Shown here one piece after another: positions 1-6,989 of a stretch of DNA of 64,000 nt (the stretch's first letter is position 1; each line of letters opens with the position of its first letter). Under the pieces are notes generated by a model, which searched no databases, was not told where the DNA came from, and worked only from the letters and a program-made list of their open reading frames with translations. Position numbers and translations under genes: made by a program. Origin of the DNA: Lachnospiraceae bacterium (lineage in GTDB: Bacteria > Bacillota > Clostridia > Lachnospirales > Lachnospiraceae). The stretch is taken from positions 41,481 to 105,480 of the forward strand of contig JAILID010000025.1 of assembly GCA_024695465.1 (NCBI GenBank), read 5' to 3'.

Positions 1-97
1 ATTTTTTCGTTTCCCGCAAGGCTTCCGGGAGCAGATGGAAATGAAAAGCCTTTTTGAGCATAAGGCTAATAATTTCGCCCGAAAAGCAATTCCCGTA

Positions 98-126
98 TTG
101 CATTTTGCACAGAATGATGTTAGTAT
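98..126 (+). promoter_or_regulatory. candidate sigma-A promoter of the sugar ABC operon
   Basis: TTGCAT (98-103), a 17-base spacer and TAGTAT (121-126) lie about 55 bases ahead of the lipoprotein start. The spacing is ideal and both hexamers are near consensus. Apart from this, bases 1-182 hold no convincing gene. Confidence 0.45.
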
Positions 127-182
127 TCTTTTGTATACATCCGGTTTTCTATCGAGCCGGAAATCAAAAAAGGAGGATAGAT

Positions 183-1526
183 ATGAAAAGAAAAATACTG
201 GCAACAACCCTTATCGGAGCAATGGCCGCGGCCCTGGCTGCCTGCGGCGGCGGAACGGAATCCGCTTCCACAAACAGCGGGACAACGGAATCCGCGGCAA
301 CGGAATCCAAGACAACGGAGACATCCGGCGGCGATTATGACCTCCGCCTTGTCAACGGCAAGATTGAAGTAGACGCCCAGCTCAAGAACCTGGCCGCCGC
401 TTACGAGAAAGAAACCGGCGTCAAGGTCCAGATCGAGTCCATGGGTGGCGGCATCGACATCCAGGGAACCTTGAAGGGCTACTATCAGGCCGACAACATG
501 CCTGACATCTTCGTCAACGGCGGCGACACCGACTTCGCCAACTGGGACGGCCTCCTCGTCGACATGAGCGGCGAGGCCTGGGTGGATGACACCGAGGCCG
601 AGTATGTCAGCGCAGACGGCAAGGTTCTCGGCTTCCCCTACACCACCGAAGCGATCGGTCTTGCCTACAACGCGGACATCCTCGAGAAGGCCGGCATCGA
701 TCCGGCATCGATCACGAGCCCGGATGCCCTGAAGGCTATGTTTGAAACCATCGACGCGAAGAAGGACGAGCTCGGCCTTACGGCTGTTATCGGCTACTGC
801 GCGGAGGCGACGAACCTTTACTGGTCCACCGGCAACCACCTCTTCGGCATCTACGAGGACGGCGGCCTTGAGAGAGACGACACGACTTATTTCGATCTGC
901 TCTCCGACGGAGGAAAGATCGACGCGGAGCGCTTCGCGGCTTACGCTGAAATGATCGCCCTCTTCAACCAGTACTCGGATCCCTCCCTCCTCGTCTCCGG
1001 AACCTATGATCAGCAGATCCTCAACTTCGCTTCCGGCAAGTACGCTTTCGTGACCCAGGGTTCCTGGATCGGGGCTACCATGACCTCCGACGACGCGGAC
1101 GCCTATGCGGAAGCCGGCAATTTCAAGGTCGGGATGCTGCCCTACGCTTTCCTGGACGGCATCGACACGATCCAGACCAACTCCCCGTCCTGGTGGGCTG
1201 TCTTCGACAATGACAACGCCCAGAAGGCCAAGGATTTCCTCGCATGGTGCGCAGGCGACGCGGGACAGAAGATCCTCGTCGAGGAAGCCGGCTTCATCAG
1301 CCCCTTCACATCCTGCAGCTATGTCGCCGCGGATCCCTTCGCCGAGACCATCTCCTCCTACACCGCAGCCGGCAAGACCTCTGCATGGCACTGGCTCGGC
1401 AACAAAGAAGGACTTGCCCAGAACGCCCTCGGCGTTGTTTACCAGGATTTCGCCAGCGGCGGACTGGATACCGAAGGCTTCTGCAACGCGGTTGCCCAGG
1501 TCTGCTCCCAGTATTACGCTTCATAA
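183..1526 (+). CDS. sugar ABC transporter substrate-binding lipoprotein
   Basis: A 447-residue family-1 extracellular solute-binding protein, the ligand-capturing lipoprotein of a carbohydrate importer. The start is ATG 183, preceded by AAAGGAGG; an upstream in-frame extension has neither a ribosome site nor a signal sequence. The N-terminus is a classic lipoprotein signal (basic MKRK, hydrophobic stretch, lipobox LAAC with Cys near residue 21), followed by a Ser/Thr/Glu-rich linker to about residue 50. The mature part resembles MalE/UgpB-type proteins, with a C-terminal region rich in W/Y. Two permeases follow, so it is the binding component of that importer. The sugar cannot be told from sequence. 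No ATPase is in the operon, so a shared MsmX-type ATPase encoded elsewhere is inferred. Confidence 0.93.
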   Translation: MKRKILATTLIGAMAAALAACGGGTESASTNSGTTESAATESKTTETSGGDYDLRLVNGKIEVDAQLKNLAAAYEKETGVKVQIESMGGGIDIQGTLKGYYQADNMPDIFVNGGDTDFANWDGLLVDMSGEAWVDDTEAEYVSADGKVLGFPYTTEAIGLAYNADILEKAGIDPASITSPDALKAMFETIDAKKDELGLTAVIGYCAEATNLYWSTGNHLFGIYEDGGLERDDTTYFDLLSDGGKIDAERFAAYAEMIALFNQYSDPSLLVSGTYDQQILNFASGKYAFVTQGSWIGATMTSDDADAYAEAGNFKVGMLPYAFLDGIDTIQTNSPSWWAVFDNDNAQKAKDFLAWCAGDAGQKILVEEAGFISPFTSCSYVAADPFAETISSYTAAGKTSAWHWLGNKEGLAQNALGVVYQDFASGGLDTEGFCNAVAQVCSQYYAS

Positions 1527-1548
1527 GACGCGCTTAACTGTATCGGAC

Positions 1549-1576
1549 GGGCGGCGGGGTGACCGCCGCCCGCCTT
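1549..1576 (+). terminator. intercistronic hairpin after the sugar-binding protein gene
   Basis: A perfect 9-bp GC stem (1549-1557 with 1563-1571, loop GGTGA) is followed by GCCTTTTCT. It lies between the binding protein and first permease genes. A leaky terminator here would leave more binding-protein mRNA than permease mRNA. Confidence 0.7.
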
Positions 1577-1601
1577 TTCTCTTTGTATAACAGGGGGTAC
1601 C

Positions 1602-2654
1602 ATGAATCAGAATAAAGCTCAGAAAAAGCTTCTGGCCGCCGCGTTCCTGGCTGCCGGAGCGATACTCCTCATCGCCTCTTTAGGCATGGACTTTGCCGGC
1701 AGCGGCAGCGCCATGAGGGGTCCCATGCTTATCATCGGCATCATTGCCTTCTTTGCCGGACTCTATCTCTTCCCGACAGAGAAGCATCACCGGAAGATCG
1801 TCTACATCATCTTCCTCTTCCCGCTGCTCTTTACCTTCGGCGTAACGGTCATCATCCCGCTGCTGCTCGGCATCGGCTACTCCTTCACGGACTGGACCGG
1901 CATCCGCTTTACGCAGTTTGTAGGATTTTCCAACTACGCCTCCATGTTCAAGGATCCGGCCTTCATCTACTCGATCCTCATCACCTTTGTCTTTGTGGTC
2001 ATGAACATCATCCTGGTCAACCTGATCGCCTTCCTGCTCGCCCTTCTCTGCACCTCCGGGATTAAAGGGCAGGGCTTCTTCCGGGCCTCCTACTTCCTGC
2101 CCAACCTGATCGGCGGCATCGTTCTCGGCTACATCTGGCAATTCGTTTTCAATAACGTCCTCATCAACATGACCGGAGGGATCTCCCTGCTCTCAAAATC
2201 AAAATCAGCCATGATGGCCATCGTCGTCGTCTATATATGGCAGTACGCCGGCTACATCATGCTCATCTACGTAACGGGCCTTACCCAGGTTCCCAAGGAT
2301 GTGCTGGAAGCCGCGCAGATCGACGGGGCCAACGCGCTGGAAACGCTGTTCAACATCAAGATTCCGATGATCGCCTCCACGGTCACCATCTGCACTTTCC
2401 TGACCCTGACCTCAGCCTTCAAGCAATTCGACGTCAACATGGCCTTAACGAACGGCGCCGGCTCGGTTCCGAATTTCATGGGCAACTACCTCTCGAACGG
2501 AACCCAGATGCTGGCCCTCAACATCTACAACACGGCCATCGCCAAAAACTCCTATGCGCTGGGCCAGGCCAAAGCGGTCCTCTTCTTTATCATCCTTGCC
2601 ATCGTCTCACTGATCCAGGTCCGCATATCCAATAAGAAGGAGGTGGAAATGTAA
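1602..2654 (+). CDS. sugar ABC transporter permease, MalF-type
   Basis: A 350-residue integral membrane protein of the MalF/UgpA binding-protein-dependent permease family. The cytoplasmic EAA loop that docks on the ATPase reads EAAQIDG at residues 236-242, in the expected place before the last two helices. The N-terminus carries two extra hydrophobic segments (about residues 10-55) before the conserved core beginning near residue 65, so it is longer than minimal family members. Start ATG 1602 follows AGGGGG. Its stop overlaps the next start by one base (TAATG), so the two permeases are translationally coupled and presumably form the heterodimeric pore. Substrate unknown. Confidence 0.93.
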   Translation: MNQNKAQKKLLAAAFLAAGAILLIASLGMDFAGSGSAMRGPMLIIGIIAFFAGLYLFPTEKHHRKIVYIIFLFPLLFTFGVTVIIPLLLGIGYSFTDWTGIRFTQFVGFSNYASMFKDPAFIYSILITFVFVVMNIILVNLIAFLLALLCTSGIKGQGFFRASYFLPNLIGGIVLGYIWQFVFNNVLINMTGGISLLSKSKSAMMAIVVVYIWQYAGYIMLIYVTGLTQVPKDVLEAAQIDGANALETLFNIKIPMIASTVTICTFLTLTSAFKQFDVNMALTNGAGSVPNFMGNYLSNGTQMLALNIYNTAIAKNSYALGQAKAVLFFIILAIVSLIQVRISNKKEVEM

Positions 2655-3520
2655 TGAAAAGCGCAAGAAATACCAAAACCATCATCTTAACGATCGTTGG
2701 CGTCCTGATTGCCGTTTACGTTCTTTTCCCCTTCTACCTGGTCGTCATGAACTCCTTCAAGAACCAGGCTTCCATCGTCGCGAGCCCTGTCAGCCTTGCC
2801 GGAGCGTCCCTGTCCCAGCTTATGAGCAACCTGGACAAAGTTATCAACAATTCCAACTTCCAGTTCTGGTACGCTTTCGGGACATCCGCCATCGTAACGA
2901 TTATCTCCCTGGTTCTTCTGGCCCTCTTCGGAGGCATGGCCGCATGGGTTATCAGCCGCAACAACAAGAAGATGTGGGCGACCGTTATCTATATGATTTT
3001 CATCGCCTCCATGATCATACCTTTCCAGGTTGTCATGCTGCCGCTGATCTCCACCTTCCGCGACGTAGGAAAATTCGTCGGGATCAGCATGCTCCAGTCC
3101 GTCCCCGGCATCGTTTTCGCCTACTGCGGATTCGGCGGAGCCATGACAGTCTTCATCCTGACCGGCTTCATCAAGGGCATCCCTTATGAACTGGAAGAGG
3201 CGGCGGCCATCGACGGCTGCTCCCCGGAAGGAACCTTCTTCCGCATCATCTTCCCGCTCCTCACCCCGGTCATCACCACCGTGACGATCCTGAACGGCAT
3301 GTGGATCTGGAACGACTACCTCCTTCCCTCCCTGATGCTGGGACAGAACGGCAAGGTCAAGACTCTCCCGGTCGCGGTCCAGGCCTTTGTCGGCTCTTAT
3401 GTCAAGCAATGGGACCTCATCCTGACCGCGGCGCTTCTGGCAATCATCCCCATGATCATCATTTTCATCGTCGCCCAGAAGCAGATCATGAGCGGGATGG
3501 TCGAAGGCGCCATCAAGTAA
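2654..3520 (+). CDS. sugar ABC transporter permease, MalG-type
   Basis: A 288-residue permease of the MalG/UgpE family, partner of the preceding MalF-type subunit. It has about six membrane helices. The EAA motif is EEAAAIDG at residues 181-188, with the family-typical tail IMSGMVEGAIK at the C-terminus. The start overlaps the upstream stop by one base, with AAGGAGG just before it. No ATP-binding gene follows; the next gene is a YesL-like membrane protein, a common companion of carbohydrate importers in Firmicutes. Confidence 0.93.
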   Translation: MKSARNTKTIILTIVGVLIAVYVLFPFYLVVMNSFKNQASIVASPVSLAGASLSQLMSNLDKVINNSNFQFWYAFGTSAIVTIISLVLLALFGGMAAWVISRNNKKMWATVIYMIFIASMIIPFQVVMLPLISTFRDVGKFVGISMLQSVPGIVFAYCGFGGAMTVFILTGFIKGIPYELEEAAAIDGCSPEGTFFRIIFPLLTPVITTVTILNGMWIWNDYLLPSLMLGQNGKVKTLPVAVQAFVGSYVKQWDLILTAALLAIIPMIIIFIVAQKQIMSGMVEGAIK

Positions 3521-3545
3521 ACCATTCGAATCGCTGTCCACATCC

Positions 3546-3616
3546 GGCGGGAAATGACCTTTCCCGCCGTATAAGCGCAAGAGAGGAGCGGCATGCGCCG
3601 AATCCTCTCTTCTTTT
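3546..3616 (+). terminator. two tandem hairpins after the permease pair
   Basis: The first stem is GGCGGGAAA/TTTCCCGCC (3546-3554 and 3560-3568) without a T tract. The second is AAGAGAGGA/TCCTCTCTT (3579-3587 and 3603-3611) followed by CTTTTAT. The second has the form of a modest intrinsic terminator, and the yesL-like gene begins 24 bases later. Confidence 0.55.
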
Positions 3617-3634
3617 ATCACATAGGAAAAAACC

Positions 3635-4261
3635 ATGAATACTCTATTCGATCCTGACGGCTTTCTCATGCAGGGCTTACGGCAGATCAGCAGCCTGCTC
3701 CTTTTAAACCTCCTGACGCTCCTCTTTTGCCTCCCCCTGATAAGCTCCGGGGCGGCCCTTGCCGCCATGCACTACGTAATCTACGACATGCAGGAAGGCC
3801 GGGAAGGCTATATAGGAAGAACCCTCCTGACCCGCTTTAAAGCCGATTTGAAAAAGGGAACGATCTTAACGCTCCTCTTCGCCGCGGCCGGCATCTTCCT
3901 TTACATCGACTACCAGGCCGCCTCCGGAGAGAACGCCCTGCTTCCCCCTTTCTTCAAAATCCCGGCAATAGCTCTCGGCATCCTCCTTTTCGCCGTCTTT
4001 CTCTACGCCATCCCGCTGGAAGCCAAATTCGAAAACACGGTATCCGCGACGCTCAAAAACGCCGCGATCTTAGCTGCAGCCTATCTTCCCCGCACGATCG
4101 GGATGATGGCCATCGACGCGGTTTTCATTTTCCTCGTGACCCAGGTCTCGCGGCTCCTCCCGCTCGCCTTCTTTTTCGGCCTCTCCCTTCCTGCCTTCCT
4201 CCGCTCCTTCCTCTACTACCCGCTGCTGAAGAAGATGGCGGATCCGCGGAAAGAAGAATAA
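3635..4261 (+). CDS. YesL-like membrane protein (DUF624 family)
   Basis: A 208-residue protein with four to five strongly hydrophobic segments and the YesL/DUF624 pattern: N-terminal FDPDGFLMQGLRQIS-type start, then LLNLLTLLFCLPLIS. YesL-family proteins are small membrane proteins usually encoded beside family-1 sugar-binding ABC operons and glycoside hydrolases. Their molecular role is not established. It follows the permeases by 114 bases, interrupted by two hairpins, so it is probably a downstream member of the same unit at reduced level. Family assignment comes from pattern recognition of the N-terminal half. Confidence 0.75.
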   Translation: MNTLFDPDGFLMQGLRQISSLLLLNLLTLLFCLPLISSGAALAAMHYVIYDMQEGREGYIGRTLLTRFKADLKKGTILTLLFAAAGIFLYIDYQAASGENALLPPFFKIPAIALGILLFAVFLYAIPLEAKFENTVSATLKNAAILAAAYLPRTIGMMAIDAVFIFLVTQVSRLLPLAFFFGLSLPAFLRSFLYYPLLKKMADPRKEE

Positions 4262-4390
4262 TCCATCCGACAAGGCCCGCCGGATCGCTCCGCGCGCCGA
4301 AAGAAACATACTTTTATGCCGATTTGAACACACTTTGTTCTTTTTTTTGCTTTATCCTGTGAGCATCTCAAGCGAAAGGAGCAATAAAAA

Positions 4391-5803
4391 ATGAAAAGAA
4401 AGCTCATCCCCACCGCATCCGCCATTCTCCTGGGAACCTCCCTCATATTCAGCGCGTGCGGCTCATCCTCCATAGAAAAGGCCACCGTAGACGACACATC
4501 CATGAATACAGAGGCTTCCTCTGAAGCCCAGGCCGGCGAGAGCGCGTCCGGAGGCGTCGTCTTCGAGGAAGAAAGTTCCGAAAACACAGTTTTCGGCCAG
4601 GCTGAAGGCGAAATCGCGGAAAGCGCCGCGGATTCCGGCGTCCAGGAAACCGCCTCCGGCTCTTCTTCCGAAAGCAGCTCCGCATCCCAGAGCGATCTCT
4701 TCACCAACCGGGACCTTACACAGGAAGCAGACCTCAGCGAAGCCCAGAATATCAGCCTTTCCGACGGGCAGGACGTTGAGATCAGCGCCGAAGGAGTCTA
4801 CGTCCTCAGCGGAACGGCTTCTGACTGCACGGTCAGGGTAAACGCGGCGTCCGACGCCAAAGTCCAGCTCGTTCTCGACGGCGTTTCCATTGAGAACACG
4901 GACTCCCCGGCCATCTACGTAATCGCTGCCGACAAGGTTTTCGTCACGACGGCGGAAGGCTACGACAACAGCCTTACCGTTACAGGCAGCTTCGCGGCAG
5001 ACGGAGACACGAATACGGACGCCGTAATCTTCGCCAAGGACGACCTGGTATTAAACGGTCTCGGAACGCTTACGATCACTTCCTCTGACAACGGCATCTC
5101 GGCCAAGGACGACCTCAAGGTCACGGGCGGAAGCTATGTAATCAACGCTTCCGGCAAGGGCGTCGAAGTCAATGATTCCATCTCGATCTGCGGCGGCAGC
5201 TTCACGATCGACGCGGAGGGCGACGGGATCCACTGTGAAAACGACGACGACCTCACATTAGGCTCCATCTATATCTCCGACGGCAGCTTCACCATTGACT
5301 CCGGCTCCGACGCCATCCAGGCGACGACCACCCTTACGATCGACGGGGGCAGCTTCGACTTAAGCGCCCAGGAAGGCCTTGAATCGACCAGAATCACGAT
5401 CAACGGCGGAACGATCTCCATCGAGGCTTCGGATGACGGCATGAACGCATCCGCCAAATCAAGCTATGAAGACATTCTCATCGAATTCTACGGCGGCGAC
5501 ACCAGCATCGTGATGGGCAGCGGCGATACCGACGCTGTCGACTCCAACGGAGCCATCTACGTCTATGACGGAACCATCACCATCAGTGCCAACTCCGCTT
5601 TCGACTACCAGACGGAAGGCGCGATCTACGGCGGCACCGTCACCGTCAACGGCGAAGTCATCACGGAGATGACCAACCAGATGATGGGACCCGGCGGCAT
5701 GGGCGGCGGAGCCATGGGACCCGGCGCTATAGGCGGCGGAGCCATGGACGGCGGAAGCACAGGCGGCTTCGGCGGTCACGGCGGCCCCGGCGGCAAAAGA
5801 TAA
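4391..5803 (+). CDS. secreted beta-helix lipoprotein, Cthe_2159-like carbohydrate-binding protein
   Basis: A 470-residue exported protein. A lipoprotein signal (MKRK, hydrophobic core, lipobox FSAC with Cys at 23) is followed by an acidic Ser/Glu-rich linker to about residue 110. Then comes a long run of short repeats of the form I-x-G-G-x-[FY]-x-[IV]-x-[AS], typical of the right-handed beta-helix of Cthe_2159, which binds cellulose and acidic sugars. The C-terminal 50 residues are a low-complexity Gly/Met/Pro tail (MGPGGMGGGAMGPG). Start ATG 4391 follows AAAGGAG. It lies downstream of the sugar transporter but has its own 129-base upstream gap, so co-transcription is uncertain. Binding or polysaccharide-lyase-like functions are both possible; no catalytic residues can be assigned. 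Confidence 0.8.
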   Translation: MKRKLIPTASAILLGTSLIFSACGSSSIEKATVDDTSMNTEASSEAQAGESASGGVVFEEESSENTVFGQAEGEIAESAADSGVQETASGSSSESSSASQSDLFTNRDLTQEADLSEAQNISLSDGQDVEISAEGVYVLSGTASDCTVRVNAASDAKVQLVLDGVSIENTDSPAIYVIAADKVFVTTAEGYDNSLTVTGSFAADGDTNTDAVIFAKDDLVLNGLGTLTITSSDNGISAKDDLKVTGGSYVINASGKGVEVNDSISICGGSFTIDAEGDGIHCENDDDLTLGSIYISDGSFTIDSGSDAIQATTTLTIDGGSFDLSAQEGLESTRITINGGTISIEASDDGMNASAKSSYEDILIEFYGGDTSIVMGSGDTDAVDSNGAIYVYDGTITISANSAFDYQTEGAIYGGTVTVNGEVITEMTNQMMGPGGMGGGAMGPGAIGGGAMDGGSTGGFGGHGGPGGKR

Positions 5804-5815
5804 GCTATTGTTTTT

Positions 5816-5851
5816 AAAAAAAGGGACATGCGCGCGGCATGTCCCTTTTTT
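5816..5851. terminator. bidirectional intrinsic terminator
   Basis: An inverted repeat AAAGGGACATG / CATGTCCCTTT with A tract on the left and T tract on the right lies between two convergent genes (stops at 5803 plus and 5856 minus). It can terminate both. Confidence 0.88.
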
Positions 5852-5855
5852 AAGT

Positions 5856-6989
5856 TCATTCTAACTTTTCAAAATGCTGGTAATCCAGCGGATTGCTCCA
5901 TTCACCGCCCCAGCTGAACCCATACTTCGTGAAAACCTTGTAGGCCAGATCCGCCTGGGTGATCACGTGCGGGGTATAGGCTGTCCGGTCGGTTATGTAG
6001 GGGGCCGCATTCTCATGATAGTACTCATAGCTCCCGTCTTCCCGGATAAGGATAAAAGGATTTTCCCTGGGATTGATATCGATGGCCCGCCCGAAAGCGT
6101 GGTTGGAGAGGTTTTCGGCGTTCGTCGCCCTCCGGTAATTAAAGCAGCTGGTGTTGTCCTCCTCAATGGACGCCTCATCCGACTCCACCCCGTCCCCGGT
6201 CCAGTAATTATCGATCAGATACATGGAGCAGATCTGATAACGCTTTTGAAAGAGTTCATAGAAGATCGCAATGACATCCTCCGCAATCGCCCGGTTGACA
6301 ATCATCTCGCCCATCTGGATCTCCGCATCGAAATTATAATGAAGCATTTTAAGGTAGAGAAGATCACTTAGCGCAATGTCTTCATTTTCCCGATAAGACT
6401 TCCCGATGATCCTCTTGTAGACCTCATCTCCAAGCTCGATCTCATAGGCCCTGAAATACTGATCGGTCTTCTCCCAATTAATCCGGGCCGGAGAGACGAT
6501 CGTACCTGCCGGAACCTCCCGGATATCCCATTCCGCTACGGGTTCCGGAACGGATGCAAGGCTGTCTCTCGCCGCCGCCATCGCGGCGGAGACGGCGTCG
6601 TTTCCCGTTGAATCGAAAGACGCCTCTTCGGATTCCCCATTAGAAGAAACCGACTCGATCCGATAGTTTACTTCCTGATTCTGCCTGTCCGCAAGAGCCG
6701 CGACAAAATACAGAGACCTGACAAACAAAACGACCCATAATACGGCCGCCAAAGGCACGAGGATGGAAAACTTAAGCTTAACCTTCTTTTTCCAGAAACA
6801 GCGCATCCCCAGGAAAGCCCCGATTCCGCCGCCCAGAAACGCCAGCGCCAGAAGCACGCCTTCCGAAACGCGATTGCCATTCCTCCGTTGGGAAGGGTAA
6901 GGGTTATGGCTGTAGAGGAAAAAAGCGGCAAAGTTAATCACTATAAAACACAGACATATCGCGAAATAAAGATAGCTTATCTTGGTCAT
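5856..6989 (-). CDS. membrane-anchored DUF1294 plus M15-type D,D-peptidase
   Basis: A 377-residue fusion. Residues 1-95 have three hydrophobic segments and a DUF1294-like pattern (RNGNRVSEGVL, LGGGIGAFLGM, then a basic stretch). Residues 105-180 form a linker. The C-terminal domain (about 185-377) is a zinc M15 peptidase of the VanY/D-alanyl-D-alanine carboxypeptidase type: NHAFGRAIDINP supplies His297 and Asp304, and DYQHFE supplies His372, the three expected metal ligands. It would act outside the membrane on peptidoglycan stem peptides. The start overlaps the GH3 stop by four bases (ATGA), indicating coupling to the beta-glucosidase gene. Confidence 0.85.
   Translation of the reverse strand: MTKISYLYFAICLCFIVINFAAFFLYSHNPYPSQRRNGNRVSEGVLLALAFLGGGIGAFLGMRCFWKKKVKLKFSILVPLAAVLWVVLFVRSLYFVAALADRQNQEVNYRIESVSSNGESEEASFDSTGNDAVSAAMAAARDSLASVPEPVAEWDIREVPAGTIVSPARINWEKTDQYFRAYEIELGDEVYKRIIGKSYRENEDIALSDLLYLKMLHYNFDAEIQMGEMIVNRAIAEDVIAIFYELFQKRYQICSMYLIDNYWTGDGVESDEASIEEDNTSCFNYRRATNAENLSNHAFGRAIDINPRENPFILIREDGSYEYYHENAAPYITDRTAYTPHVITQADLAYKVFTKYGFSWGGEWSNPLDYQHFEKLE

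Noticed and set aside
35-340. A 101-codon frame overlapping the start of the sugar-binding lipoprotein
   Set aside because: It has no ribosome site, its translation is low in hydrophobic residues, and the lipoprotein frame fully explains the region.
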